From Prevotella brunnea (lineage in GTDB: Bacteria; Bacteroidota; Bacteroidia; Bacteroidales; Bacteroidaceae): a DNA stretch of 35,164 bases. Location: contig NZ_SDIK01000013.1 in the NCBI RefSeq assembly GCF_008016795.1, positions 1-35,164 on the forward strand, given 5' to 3'. Position 1 is the first letter of the stretch; each line of letters begins with the position of its first letter. A model generated the notes under the pieces. It saw only the letters and a program-made list of their open reading frames with translations. It did no database searches and had not been told where the DNA came from. The translations under genes and the position numbers were made by a program. Of the stretch, positions 1-8,108 are shown piece after piece.

Positions 1-71
1 AAGCTAAATCCGTATAAGACAGTTTGGAATGGGAACGTGGATATGTCAGCGTTTTGGCGTCAGTTTGCGAC

Positions 72-105
72 AAAAAAATCACCTGTGAGTGAAAACCCAC
101 AGGTG
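72..105 (-). terminator. Rho-independent terminator after the calycin-like gene
   Basis: On the minus strand an 8-bp perfect stem (CACCTGTG paired with CACAGGTG, positions 98-105 and 80-87) is followed directly by a run of seven T residues (72-78). It lies about 50 nt past the stop of the leftward gene at 155-679, so it probably ends that transcript. Confidence 0.8.
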
Positions 106-154
106 GTTGAAATTCGATTCTTTTACGAAACATTGCCATTCAAATATGTCAGGT

Positions 155-679
155 TTATTCCGGCATTGTTTCTTGCGGTTCTTCTGATTGCACGGGCTGT
201 TCGGTTGTCGGTTTTGTTCCGTTGAAATAGATGAAGAGCTTCTCCGACTCAGAAAGTGGGAACATCATGACAAGCGAAAGGCTGTTCCCCTTAATGCTGT
301 TCTCATTTCCCGCCGGGATTATCTTTCCGTCATACGTCTTTCCGTCTTGTGTCGTGAGCTGTACCGATAGTGGGTCGAACGTAATGGTCTTATTGCCATC
401 GGCTGCCGTTTCAAGTTTCACGTTGTCGAGTTTCACGCTGTTGAAGGTACTCTCTTTTGTGGCAAATCCGCTCAGCTCCATTGAACAGCTGCTTCCGTCC
501 TCGTTGGCAATTATTTGTATGGTCCCGGAATAAGCATCGCTCTGTACTTCCTCGGTGGCTTTCACCACAGTGTAGAAATTACCCGAATATGTGCCGGACA
601 CATTGTCGTTTACCTCTTGAGCTTTCGTCTGACCGCAGATCATCGCTACGGCTGCAAACATCATTATTAGTCTTTTCAT
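155..679 (-). CDS. Secreted calycin-like domain protein
   Basis: This 174-aa protein begins with a clear signal peptide (MKRLIMMFAAVAMICGQTKA, cleavage probably near residue 20). The rest is a small domain of alternating beta strands (GTYSGNFYTV, TIQIIANEDG, CSMELSGFAT, KTITFDPLSV, LSLVMMFPLS) and resembles the lipocalin-like (calycin-like) proteins common in Bacteroides and Prevotella. There is no lipobox cysteine, so it is expected in the periplasm or outside the cell. The tail after about residue 155 is Pro/Glu/Thr-rich and probably disordered. The gene stands alone, with its own promoter and terminator. The ligand and function are unknown. The fold assignment is inferred from sequence texture and is moderate in certainty. 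Confidence 0.75.
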   Translation of the reverse strand: MKRLIMMFAAVAMICGQTKAQEVNDNVSGTYSGNFYTVVKATEEVQSDAYSGTIQIIANEDGSSCSMELSGFATKESTFNSVKLDNVKLETAADGNKTITFDPLSVQLTTQDGKTYDGKIIPAGNENSIKGNSLSLVMMFPLSESEKLFIYFNGTKPTTEQPVQSEEPQETMPE

Positions 680-778
680 ACTTTTGTTTTTAATTTGTTA
701 TTAAATCAATTAAACAGATTGCTTGTGGTTAAAGCTGTTTCCGGAAACTGTAACATTATGCAACTTGTTCTGTGCTTG

Positions 779-786
779 CAAAGATA
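779..786 (-). promoter_or_regulatory. Promoter -7 box for the calycin-like gene
   Basis: The minus strand reads TATCTTTG, a perfect match to the Bacteroidetes -7 consensus TAnnTTTG, about 93 nt before the start codon. No good TTG -33 box is visible at 19-20 bp; the region there reads TTTTTCGTTTTTT. Confidence 0.6.
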
Positions 787-1153
787 AAATGCTTTAAACA
801 AAAAACGAAAAAGCTCCATGTTTTTTATTATTTTTATAGGTTTGTTTGTAGAAATCTGCTTAAATCGTAAGAAATTCTCCATAAATGGTATTAAAATGAA
901 CTATTTTGTAGTATTTGTGTAATAAAATAATCATTTTCTAACATTCCAAACCCTTTTGTTCCGGCTTTCGTTAAAAAAAGTAGGAGGTGCTCGGCGATTG
1001 TATAAAAAATCTTTCCGAATGAATATTCTGTGCCACTGTTGTGAACCATCGTTGTGTAGTCGCTCCTATGAAAGCGTAGGAACGATTGTCTTGCTTTCGT
1101 CATGACGAGATAATATAATTTATGCAAGAACTAAAAATAAACTATATTACACA

Positions 1154-1183
1154 TTGGTAATTTCATATAAATGTTTATCTTTG
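1154..1183 (+). promoter_or_regulatory. Promoter of the HU-related gene
   Basis: TTG at 1154-1156, a 19-bp spacer and TATCTTTG at 1176-1183 match the Bacteroidetes sigma factor consensus exactly. Transcription should begin near 1190, about 35 nt before the ATG. The spacer begins with GGTAATTTCA, which also occurs in the repeat array at 12849-12858. Confidence 0.85.
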
Positions 1184-1224
1184 CAATGATGATATGAGTT
1201 TTTAATTTTAAAATCTTTAGCGAT

Positions 1225-1647
1225 ATGGCAATCAGCATACGTTTGCAACAGAGCAAATTCAAGGAAAAAAAGAGTGAGGGGAAATGGCATGCACGCGTGG
1301 TGAGCAACGGTGTGACGACCACAGAGAATCTGGCTGCTTCCATTCAGGAGAATACTTCGTTTACGCGTGGTGAGGTAACGGGTATCATCATGGCCTTAGT
1401 GGATGAAATAAGTTACAATCTCAGCTTGGGGAACACCGTAGTGCTGGACGGATTGGGACGATTTCACCTTACGGTGGAGAGTGAGCCGGTAACTAATAAG
1501 GAAGACTTCGACATAAAAAAGAACATTACCGGCATAAAGTGTAAATTCCTTCCTGCCAGTCGGCGCGACCCTCTTACGCGCAAGAGTAAGCAGGATTTTG
1601 CTTCAGGCGTGCAGGTGGTTTGGGCTGATTCTGAAGACGAGGAATAG
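1225..1647 (+). CDS. HU-related DNA-binding protein
   Basis: This 140-aa protein belongs to the HU-related (TIGR01201-type) histone-like proteins of Bacteroidetes. A divergent N-terminal strand of about 40 residues precedes an HU/IHF-like helical and beta-arm region (FTRGEVTGIIMALVDEISYN, then GNTVVLDGLGRFHLTVESE). The tail is acidic (WADSEDEE). Such proteins are expected to bind and bend DNA in the nucleoid; sequence preference is unknown. It is longer than classical HU (about 90 aa), which is normal for this subfamily. The ATG lies about 40 nt downstream of a consensus promoter. It is a single-gene unit, convergent with the VOR operon. Confidence 0.85.
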   Translation: MAISIRLQQSKFKEKKSEGKWHARVVSNGVTTTENLAASIQENTSFTRGEVTGIIMALVDEISYNLSLGNTVVLDGLGRFHLTVESEPVTNKEDFDIKKNITGIKCKFLPASRRDPLTRKSKQDFASGVQVVWADSEDEE

Positions 1648-1664
1648 CTTGAAAATATAAAGGA

Positions 1665-1691
1665 GGGGGATAATGATGACCCATTACCCCC
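1665..1691. terminator. Hairpin between convergent HU and VOR transcripts
   Basis: GGGGG (1665-1669) plus TAAT (1671-1674) pair with ATTA plus CCCCC (1683-1691), leaving one bulged A and an 8-nt loop. The plus-strand flank is T-rich (TTTGCTCTTGTTTTCTT). It probably terminates the HU-related transcript and perhaps the converging one too. Confidence 0.55.
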
Positions 1692-1735
1692 CATTTGCTC
1701 TTGTTTTCTTATCGAAATCGATGATAACGATAGAA

Positions 1736-2278
1736 TTATTCTTCTGCAATCAGCCTTTTGCCTTCTTCCACTGCCTCCATGTTTAATGGTATCAAGTGGT
1801 GATGCCTTTCCGGCAATGTCTTGTACAAAGCTTTCTTCAATCCGTCTGTACTGACTACGGAGCAGACCTTCAGCAGTCCACCCAAGACAATCATGTTGAA
1901 GACTTTTGAGTTTTTCATCTCTGCCGCCTTGTTCATCGCATCAATCCGATAAACCCGGATATCCTTGCGTGTGGGAGGCGTTATCACTCCATATCCGTCA
2001 TAGATGAGGATGCCACCCGGCTTGATTTTCGGTTCAAACTTATCCAACGAAGGCTGGTTGAGCACAATTGCGACATCATATTTGCTGAGAATCGGAGAGG
2101 AAATGCGCTCATCGCTGATAATTACCGTTACATTGGCGGTGCCACCTCGCTGTTCCGGACCGTAAGCAGGCATCCAAGTAACTTCCTTATTTTCCATTAA
2201 ACCGGAATAAGCCAAGATTTTACCCATGGAAAGTACGCCCTGACCTCCAAAGCCACTAATAATAATTTCCTTTTTCAT
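1736..2278 (-). CDS. 2-oxoacid:ferredoxin oxidoreductase, gamma subunit (VOR type)
   Basis: The 180-aa protein is the gamma subunit of a four-subunit 2-oxoacid:ferredoxin oxidoreductase. It starts with the family hallmark GFGGQGV (residues 9-15), followed by MPAYGPEQRGGTANVTV, both typical of the POR/VOR/KOR gamma fold that helps hold CoA. The length is normal. It is the last gene of a leftward operon ferredoxin-alpha-beta-gamma, 21 nt after the beta gene. The complex should oxidise 2-oxoacids, probably branched-chain ones such as 2-oxoisovalerate, to acyl-CoA and reduce ferredoxin in the cytoplasm. The reverse, carboxylating direction is also possible in anaerobes. Confidence 0.9.
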   Translation of the reverse strand: MKKEIIISGFGGQGVLSMGKILAYSGLMENKEVTWMPAYGPEQRGGTANVTVIISDERISSPILSKYDVAIVLNQPSLDKFEPKIKPGGILIYDGYGVITPPTRKDIRVYRIDAMNKAAEMKNSKVFNMIVLGGLLKVCSVVSTDGLKKALYKTLPERHHHLIPLNMEAVEEGKRLIAEE

Positions 2279-2299
2279 GTGCCAAAAGTTTAATGATGA

Positions 2300-3067
2300 C
2301 TAAATTCCCGTTGTGTCTTTAAGGTCGCCCTTAACATATTCGGGGAACATATTCTCGCGCATCCACTCGTTTGCTTGTGCCGGAGATAGTTTCCATCCGC
2401 TGTTGCAGGTGGAAACGATTTCCACCAAAGCACTGCCCTTGCCTTGCATATTCGCCTCGAAGGCTTTGCGAATGGCTTTCTTGGCTTTCGTGATGGAACC
2501 TACGCCATCAACACTTTGTCGTGTAACATAGCACGTGCCACGCAACCGACTTGCCAAGTCGGTGATATTGAGTGGATAACCATGAATTTCCGGATCGCGA
2601 CCGTAAGGACAGGTGGCAGTCTTTTGTCCTATCAAGGTGGTAGGAGCCATCTGACCGCCTGTCATTCCATAGATGGCGTTGTTGATAAAGATAATCGTGA
2701 TATTCTCACCTCGGTTCAAGGCGTGAATGGTCTCGGCTGTCCCAATACATGCCAAATCGCCATCGCCTTGGTAGGTGAAAACTAATCGGTCGGGCCATAA
2801 TCGCTTGATGCCTGTAGCCACTGCGGGTGCCCTGCCATGAGCTGCTTCTTGCCAGTCAATGTCAATGTATCGATAAGCGAAAACTGAGCATCCCACAGGA
2901 CTAACCCCAATGGATTTTTCTTCCATGTTCATGTCAGCAATCACTTCTGCCACGAGTTTATGAACCACACCGTGTGAGCATCCGGGGCAATAGTGCATTG
3001 CCGTTTCGTTCATCAGTTTGGGTTTCTCATACACTAAGTTCTCCGGCGAAATAATATTGTTTGCCAT
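2300..3067 (-). CDS. 2-oxoacid:ferredoxin oxidoreductase, beta subunit (TPP-binding)
   Basis: This 255-aa subunit binds thiamine diphosphate. Visible features are the cysteine-containing CPGCSHG near residue 27, GVSPVGCSVFAYRY near residue 54, and the TPP/Mg motif starting GDGDLACIG near residue 101 and ending in NNAIYGMTGGQM about 28 residues later. Together these identify the beta subunit of a VOR/KOR-type enzyme rather than a fused pyruvate:ferredoxin oxidoreductase. It is translated from an ATG 15 nt downstream of the alpha subunit stop. The active site forms with the alpha subunit; electrons leave through the small ferredoxin encoded upstream. The substrate cannot be fixed from sequence alone. 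RefSeq-style naming would be 3-methyl-2-oxobutanoate dehydrogenase. Confidence 0.92.
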   Translation of the reverse strand: MANNIISPENLVYEKPKLMNETAMHYCPGCSHGVVHKLVAEVIADMNMEEKSIGVSPVGCSVFAYRYIDIDWQEAAHGRAPAVATGIKRLWPDRLVFTYQGDGDLACIGTAETIHALNRGENITIIFINNAIYGMTGGQMAPTTLIGQKTATCPYGRDPEIHGYPLNITDLASRLRGTCYVTRQSVDGVGSITKAKKAIRKAFEANMQGKGSALVEIVSTCNSGWKLSPAQANEWMRENMFPEYVKGDLKDTTGI

Positions 3068-3082
3068 AAGGCTGTCCTCCCT

Positions 3083-4171
3083 CTATTTTTTTATCAGTTT
3101 TTCTTTTAATACCTCAACAATCTCTTCAGGATCGGGAACGATACCACCGAGTCTGCCATAATGCTCAACAGGCAATGCACCATTTACAGCCAGTCGAACG
3201 TCCTCTATCATCTGCCCGGCATTGATTTCGCTCACTAAGATGCCTTTCTTGCCTGCTGATAGCTCGACAATTCTCTTGCTTGGGAAAGGCCATAAAGTGA
3301 TGGGACGGAACAATCCGACTTTGATGCCTTGTTCTCTTGCTAACTCCATGGCTTTCTCTCCAATGCGTGCGGCACTTCCGAAACTCACAATGATGTAATC
3401 GGCATCTTCACAACTTGTTTCCTCGAAGCGCACTTCTTGTTCACAAATCGTCTGATACTTTTTCTGCAAATGAAGGTTGCGTTGTTCCATCACCTCGGAT
3501 TTCAGTTCCAGGGACGTGATAATATTCGGGTTGCGCATACCACTTCTGCCCATGGTTGCCCACGGACACTCTTTCTTTATTTCCTCTTCCGTTCTGCGTG
3601 GCTTCATGGGTGGAAGCACTATCTTCTCCATCATTTGTCCAATGACTCCATCTGACAATATCATAGCAGGATTGCGATACTTGAACGCAAGCTCGAAAGC
3701 CAAATCAACGAAGTCTGCCATCTCTTGAACAGAGTTCGGCGCCAATACGATAACGTAATAATCGCCGTTTCCGCCACCTCGCGTTGCTTGGAAATAATCG
3801 CTTTGGCTCGGCTGGATGGTGCCCAATCCCGGACCGCCTCGTTGCACGTTGATAAATACTCCCGGAAGTTCCGCACCTGCCATGTAGCTGATGCCTTCCT
3901 GCATCAATGCCAATCCCGGTGAAGAAGATGAGGTGAGCACTCGCTTTCCGGCTCCTGCTCCTCCATAAATCATGTTGATGGAAGCTATCTCGCTCTCCGC
4001 TTGTAACACGACCATTCCTGTAGTCTCCCATGGTTTTAGCAGTGCCAATGTCTCTATTATCTCACTTTGCGGAGTAATGGGGTAGCCGAAATAACCATCA
4101 GCTCCACAGCGGATGGCAGCGTGGGCTATAGCCTCGTTGCCTTTCATCAATGTTACTTCTCTTTCTTCCAT
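3083..4171 (-). CDS. vorB: 2-oxoacid:ferredoxin oxidoreductase, alpha subunit (VorB type)
   Basis: The 362-aa alpha subunit carries the N-terminal pyrimidine-binding domain (KGNEAIAHAAIRCGADGYFGYPITPQSEI in two stretches, residues 10-38) typical of POR/VOR/KOR alpha chains. It then has GPGLGTIQPSQSDYFQATRGGG, and a transketolase-C-like domain in the last third (VSFGSAARIGEKAMELAREQ, VGLFRPITLWPFP). The length and operon order match the bacterial VorB group, annotated as 3-methyl-2-oxobutanoate dehydrogenase. The ATG is only 2 nt from the stop of the ferredoxin gene, indicating tight coupling. The role is ferredoxin-dependent oxidation of branched-chain 2-oxoacids, important in amino-acid fermentation. 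The substrate is inferred from family resemblance only. Confidence 0.92.
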   Translation of the reverse strand: MEEREVTLMKGNEAIAHAAIRCGADGYFGYPITPQSEIIETLALLKPWETTGMVVLQAESEIASINMIYGGAGAGKRVLTSSSSPGLALMQEGISYMAGAELPGVFINVQRGGPGLGTIQPSQSDYFQATRGGGNGDYYVIVLAPNSVQEMADFVDLAFELAFKYRNPAMILSDGVIGQMMEKIVLPPMKPRRTEEEIKKECPWATMGRSGMRNPNIITSLELKSEVMEQRNLHLQKKYQTICEQEVRFEETSCEDADYIIVSFGSAARIGEKAMELAREQGIKVGLFRPITLWPFPSKRIVELSAGKKGILVSEINAGQMIEDVRLAVNGALPVEHYGRLGGIVPDPEEIVEVLKEKLIKK

Positions 4172-4173
4172 AA

Positions 4174-4407
4174 CTATTCCTCCACTTTTTTACGATATAC
4201 CGTGATACAGCCGTCCGGACACACGATGCCACATGTGGCACAGCCTATACATGCCTCAGCATGGATTGCTCCTACATAGGGGTATCCGTGGGCGTTTACT
4301 TTCTTTTGAACCAAAGATATTACTTTCTTTGGGCATGCAATAACACACAATTGGCATCCTTTGCATCTGTCGGTATTCACGACAATAGCTCCCATCATTT
4401 TGCTCAT
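4174..4407 (-). CDS. Two-cluster 4Fe-4S ferredoxin, delta subunit of the VOR complex
   Basis: This 77-aa protein contains two complete CxxCxxCxxxCP motifs, CKGCQLCVIACP (residues 18-29) and CIGCATCGIVCP (residues 53-64). It should therefore hold two [4Fe-4S] clusters. It is the delta subunit that takes electrons from the TPP site of the oxidoreductase and passes them to free ferredoxin. It opens the VOR cistron group and is followed 2 nt later by the alpha gene. A start at the ATG four codons later (MMGAIVV) is possible, but the given one keeps a reasonable 13-nt spacing to the upstream gene. Confidence 0.93.
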   Translation of the reverse strand: MSKMMGAIVVNTDRCKGCQLCVIACPKKVISLVQKKVNAHGYPYVGAIHAEACIGCATCGIVCPDGCITVYRKKVEE

Positions 4408-4420
4408 AGTCTTTTCTTTT

Positions 4421-4600
4421 TTAAGGATTGTATGCGTCTTTATGATAGAAATTGAAAATATCCTCCAACATTCTTTTGGCTTCCACAGCCGGCGAGTTCG
4501 GATCGAGGGCGATGGCTTCCATGTATTGATTCATCGCATTCATGAAATCTCCCCTTTTCCGATATTCGTTACCTACCTTGAAATATTCTTCTGCTGTCAT
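4421..4600 (-). CDS. Small single-TPR protein at the head of the VOR operon
   Basis: The 59-aa product (MTAEEYFKVGNEYRKRGDF...) consists of one tetratricopeptide repeat (AEEYFKVGNEYRKRGDFMNAMNQYMEAIALDP, residues about 3-34) plus a capping helix. The first ATG at 4600 is preferred over an upstream in-frame TTG at 4612. It lies 13 nt before the ferredoxin gene and 72 nt after folD, on the same strand. Similar tiny TPR proteins sit in front of VOR genes in other Bacteroidetes, so a role in assembling or docking the oxidoreductase is plausible but inferred. There is no signal peptide, so it is cytoplasmic. Confidence 0.8.
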   Translation of the reverse strand: MTAEEYFKVGNEYRKRGDFMNAMNQYMEAIALDPNSPAVEAKRMLEDIFNFYHKDAYNP

Positions 4601-4684
4601 TGTTCTTGTCAATTAGGATAAATCACCAAAGAGAGTGTTGAGCAAAAGTCGGTGTTAATGCGCCGCAATTGTCGTTGGGACTTT

Positions 4685-5569
4685 TCATTTATAAAATTCT
4701 TTCTTTCCGGCTGCCAATGTATTCTTCATCAACGAGCAGATGGTCATCGGACCTACGCCACCGGGTACGGGTGTGATGTAAGAACATTTTGGCGCTACCT
4801 CATCGAACTTCACATCGCCACACAGTCGATAGCCACTCTTCCGCGAGGTGTCGGGTACGCGGGTTGTACCTACGTCGATAACAACAGCACCTTCTTTCAC
4901 CATGTCGGCAGTTACAAACTCCGGACTTCCTATGGCGGCTATGATAATGTCGGCTTCTCTACATTCCTCTTTCAGTGTTTTGGAGCGAGAGTGGCAAACC
5001 GTTACGGTGGAGTCGCCGTATTGCTTTTGCATCATGAGTTGCGCCATGGGTTTCCCCACGATATTGCTTCGTCCGAGTATGACGCATTTTTTACCTGATG
5101 TGGGGATGTTGTAATGTTGTAATAACGTGAGCATTCCCAATGGGGTGGCAGAGATAAAGCAGGGTAAACCGATAGACATTCGTCCCACGTTGATGGGGTG
5201 GAATCCATCAACATCTTTGCGATAGTCCACTGCCATGATGATTTTTTGTTCGTCGATATGTTTTGGAAGGGGAAGTTGTACGATGAATCCATCAACGTCT
5301 TTGTCGTTGTTTAGTTTATCCACACATGCCAACAACTCTTCTTCGGTTACATCTTCTTCGAAACGAATGAGCGTGGACTTAAAGCCACACTGTTCGCAAG
5401 CCTTCACCTTGTTTTTCATATAGGTCTCGCTTCCTCCGTCATGACCTACAAGTATAGCAGCCAAGTGGGGTTGTTTCCCACCTTCTTGCATTATTTTTCG
5501 CACCTCTTCCGAGATTTGTGTCTTGATGGCTGCGGCTGTTGCTTTACCATCTATAATTTGATATGCCAT
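4685..5569 (-). CDS. folD: Bifunctional methylenetetrahydrofolate dehydrogenase/cyclohydrolase
   Basis: FolD (294 aa, normal length) interconverts 5,10-methylene-, 5,10-methenyl- and 10-formyl-tetrahydrofolate using NAD(P), supplying one-carbon units for purines and formyl-methionine. The catalytic YxxxK motif is at Tyr50-Lys54 (ETYMKNK). Other signatures are [14 protein letters not shown] near residue 95, the dinucleotide-binding loop [13 protein letters not shown] near residue 165, and the C-terminal [10 protein letters not shown]. It lies 36 nt downstream of ffh and is probably co-transcribed with it. The VOR genes follow after a 72-nt gap, and no clear promoter is visible in that gap. Confidence 0.97.
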   Translation of the reverse strand: MAYQIIDGKATAAAIKTQISEEVRKIMQEGGKQPHLAAILVGHDGGSETYMKNKVKACEQCGFKSTLIRFEEDVTEEELLACVDKLNNDKDVDGFIVQLPLPKHIDEQKIIMAVDYRKDVDGFHPINVGRMSIGLPCFISATPLGMLTLLQHYNIPTSGKKCVILGRSNIVGKPMAQLMMQKQYGDSTVTVCHSRSKTLKEECREADIIIAAIGSPEFVTADMVKEGAVVIDVGTTRVPDTSRKSGYRLCGDVKFDEVAPKCSYITPVPGGVGPMTICSLMKNTLAAGKKEFYK

Positions 5570-5605
5570 ATCTATAATTTGATTTTAGGTTGGTTTCTTT
5601 TCTGA

Positions 5606-6958
5606 TTAGAGCTTTGGCATTTTTGGCATGCCCGGCATGTTCTTCATTCTTCCCATCATGCCAGCCATTTTCGAGCCGGTAACCATTTTCATCATCTTGC
5701 GTGTTTGGTCGAACTGTTTGATGAGGCGGTTTACTTCTTGTATGTCGGTTCCCGATCCTTTTGCTATTCTTTGTTTTCTCGAGCTGTTCAGCAATTCCGG
5801 ATTGGTCCGTTCCTTTGGCGTCATGCTTAGGATGATGGCTTCGATGCCCTTAAATGCGTTGTCGTCAATATCCACATCGCGAATGGCTTTGCCAACACCC
5901 GGTATCATGGAAGCAAGGTCTTTTAGGTTGCCCATCTTCTTGATTTGTTGAATTTGGTTGTAGAAGTCGTTGAAATCGAACTGGTTTTTCTGAATTTTCT
6001 TTTGAAGTTTCTTGGCTTCTTCTGCATCGAATTGTTCCTGCGCTCTCTCAACCAGCGAAACGACATCGCCCATTCCCAAGATGCGGTCTGCCATTCGTGT
6101 GGGATGGAACACATCGAGAGCCTCCATCTTTTCACCGGTACCGATGAATTTGATGGGCTTTGTAACGACTGTGCGAATGGAAAGTGCCGCGCCGCCTCGT
6201 GTATCGCCATCGAGTTTTGTCAATACCACACCGTCAAAATCCAAGCGGTCGTTGAATTCCTTGGCAGTGTTTACTGCGTCCTGACCGGTCATGGAATCGA
6301 CGACAAACAAGACTTCGTCGGGATTTATGCTGTTTTTCAGACTCTCTATCTCGTTCATCATCTCCTCATCCACAGCCAATCGACCTGCTGTATCGATGAT
6401 GACGGTATCGTTGCCTTTTGCCTTTGCTTCCTTTATGGCGTTGTTGGCAATCGTGTTTACATCCTTGTTTTCCGATTCGCTGTAAACCGGCACGCCAATC
6501 TGTTCGCCCACGACTTTCAGCTGCTCGATTGCGGCAGGGCGATAAACGTCGCAAGCCACAAGGAGGGGCTTCCTATGTTCTTTCGTCTTGAGCAAATTAG
6601 CCAGCTTCCCGGAGAAAGTGGTCTTACCGGATCCTTGCAAACCGCTCATAAGGATAATGGCAGGCTTGCTTTCCAATTGCAGTCCCACTGTTTCGCCGCC
6701 CATCAATTCTGCCAACTCATCGTGAACAATCTTCACCATCAGTTGTCCGGGCTTAACGGCAGTGAGCACATTCATTCCTAAGGCTTTCTGTTTCACGGTG
6801 TCGGTGAACGACTTTGCCACCTTATAATTCACATCGGCATCCAGCAAAGCCCTTCGGACATCTTTCAGAGTCTCGGCTACATTTATCTCGGTTATCTTCC
6901 CTTCACCTTTAAGTATCTTAAAGGAACGTTCAAGACGATCACTTAAATTTTCAAACAT
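5606..6958 (-). CDS. ffh: Signal recognition particle protein Ffh
   Basis: Ffh (450 aa) is the SRP GTPase that binds 4.5S RNA and signal sequences of nascent membrane proteins and delivers ribosomes to FtsY. The N and G domains are complete: P-loop GLQGSGKTT near residue 109, DTAGR near 190, TKLDGDTRGG near 248, and GTGEK near 273. The M domain follows, with the RNA-binding SGTDIQEVNRLIKQF near residue 410. It ends in a methionine-rich tail (MMKMVTGSKMAGMMGRMKNM). The gene starts the leftward run ffh-folD(-TPR-VOR) from a consensus promoter just upstream. Confidence 0.98.
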   Translation of the reverse strand: MFENLSDRLERSFKILKGEGKITEINVAETLKDVRRALLDADVNYKVAKSFTDTVKQKALGMNVLTAVKPGQLMVKIVHDELAELMGGETVGLQLESKPAIILMSGLQGSGKTTFSGKLANLLKTKEHRKPLLVACDVYRPAAIEQLKVVGEQIGVPVYSESENKDVNTIANNAIKEAKAKGNDTVIIDTAGRLAVDEEMMNEIESLKNSINPDEVLFVVDSMTGQDAVNTAKEFNDRLDFDGVVLTKLDGDTRGGAALSIRTVVTKPIKFIGTGEKMEALDVFHPTRMADRILGMGDVVSLVERAQEQFDAEEAKKLQKKIQKNQFDFNDFYNQIQQIKKMGNLKDLASMIPGVGKAIRDVDIDDNAFKGIEAIILSMTPKERTNPELLNSSRKQRIAKGSGTDIQEVNRLIKQFDQTRKMMKMVTGSKMAGMMGRMKNMPGMPKMPKL

Positions 6959-6991
6959 CCTTAATAATTATACATTAATCAATATTATATG

Positions 6992-7022
6992 CAAAGATAG
7001 CAAATATGACAAATAAACGCAA
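6992..7022 (-). promoter_or_regulatory. Promoter of ffh
   Basis: On the minus strand TTG (7022-7020), a 20-bp spacer and TATCTTTG (6999-6992) form a consensus Bacteroidetes promoter about 34 nt before the ffh ATG. Together with the promoter at 7115-7145 it makes this AT-rich 252-bp gap a divergent promoter region. Confidence 0.8.
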
Positions 7023-7114
7023 AAGAAAAACATTTTTTTTATTAAATACCATCTTTTTCATACCTTTTCTTTTGTTTTATGTGTAGTCATGTAAACTAAA
7101 AAACCAAAAAATAT

Positions 7115-7145
7115 TTGTAGGTTCAGAATATAATCTATAATTTCG
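7115..7145 (+). promoter_or_regulatory. Likely promoter of the GYF-domain gene pair
   Basis: TTG (7115-7117), a 20-bp spacer and TAATTTCG (7138-7145) match the consensus with one change in the -7 box (TTTG to TTCG). Transcription from here would give a leader of about 60 nt ahead of the ATG at 7211. Confidence 0.55.
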
Positions 7146-7210
7146 CATCCATAAACAGAGGACGCTTGATTGGAAACATCGCGTCAAGGGATTATCTAAA
7201 CAGAAGAGTA

Positions 7211-8095
7211 ATGGAATATTTCATTAGTATAGACAACGAAAAGCGCGGACCTTATACCATGAAGGAACTCGCGGAACGCGGATTGGATGCCACTACGTTG
7301 GTGATGCCTGTTGATAAAAATGCGTGGACTCCTGCATGGCAGATAGACGAACTGCGCCAAATTTTAATGAACAAGTCCGGAGATGCTGCGCAAAGGGGGA
7401 CAACTTCAGCCGACAAATCGATAGATGAGGGGAATGGGGGAGGACAACCCACAGAGGAAATGCCCTTCGTTGATGCCACGCCGGTGGCTATTCCGGAGAG
7501 TACGGAGCCGAAGAAAAACCGGAAAAGTTCACATGGTTGTTTGTTGGGCTTCTTCATCGGCTTCATTGCGTTGATGACTTTGCTTGTTCTCACATGTCCG
7601 ACCACTCAAGATCATAAAGATGCTCTTTCCGATGTGGTAAGTTCCACCGTGAGCGACGCGGCGCAAGCAACCGATTCGAGTCCGGAGGACGAATGGCTGG
7701 AGAAAGCCTTTCACACCATCAGCGATGCTTTCATGGGAAAGGTAATCTCGGCTGCTATTGATAATCTCGTAACCGTAGATAATTATTTCGTATGCTCTGT
7801 TGGGAAAGTTAATTACGATAACAAAGAACACATCGTTTCTTTCGGCATCTTGAAGCACATCTTCACCATTGACAAAAAAGACCTCAGGGAGGCTGCCGAT
7901 AAATATTATAAGACGGCAGAGAGCAAGATGAAAGAAGATTTGCAGAAGAAGGCAGAACAGGTGTTGAAAGATTCGGTCATCGACCCGGCTGCCAATACCA
8001 TCAAGGGAATGCTCGGATCTGCCATTGACGATATTCTTGGTGAATTGGGCGTATCACAAGGCGGGGATGCTGCCGATGAAACGGATTCAATTTAA
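7211..8095 (+). CDS. GYF-domain (DUF4339) single-pass membrane protein
   Basis: The 294-aa protein starts with a GYF_2/DUF4339 domain (residues 1-52: EYFISIDNEKRGPYTMKEL and later WTPAWQIDELRQIL), a fold thought to bind proline-rich or partner peptides. A low-complexity linker follows, then one membrane helix (about 110-128, CLLGFFIGFIALMTLLVL). The C-terminal region contains VDNYFVCSVGKVNYDNKEHIVSFGIL, resembling DUF4359-type domains. The ATG at 7211 is preferred over an upstream in-frame TTG (7166) because the domain begins exactly there. The thioesterase gene follows 13 nt after the stop, so the two are probably one transcript. The function is unknown; the topology suggests a cytoplasmic GYF domain and an exposed C-terminal domain. 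Confidence 0.8.
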   Translation: MEYFISIDNEKRGPYTMKELAERGLDATTLVMPVDKNAWTPAWQIDELRQILMNKSGDAAQRGTTSADKSIDEGNGGGQPTEEMPFVDATPVAIPESTEPKKNRKSSHGCLLGFFIGFIALMTLLVLTCPTTQDHKDALSDVVSSTVSDAAQATDSSPEDEWLEKAFHTISDAFMGKVISAAIDNLVTVDNYFVCSVGKVNYDNKEHIVSFGILKHIFTIDKKDLREAADKYYKTAESKMKEDLQKKAEQVLKDSVIDPAANTIKGMLGSAIDDILGELGVSQGGDAADETDSI

Positions 8096-8108
8096 GGAAT
8101 TAAGAAAA

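Larger units (their letters stand above)
680..1224. other. Divergent intergenic region, AT-rich
   Basis: These 545 bases separate the leftward calycin-like gene from the rightward HU-related gene and carry a promoter at each end. The middle (about 810-1140) is AT-rich. The short reading frames there have poor composition and overlap promoters, so I see no gene. No repeat or convincing RNA was seen. Confidence 0.6.

Noticed and set aside
891..1343. Two small leftward frames in the calycin-HU gap
   Set aside because: They overlap the HU promoter and gene start, are rich in residues typical of AT-rich non-coding DNA and have no recognisable domain.
5945..6781. 278-codon open frame on the plus strand
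   Set aside because: It is antisense to ffh, whose motifs are complete; composition (many Cys, His, Phe) is that of a shadow frame.
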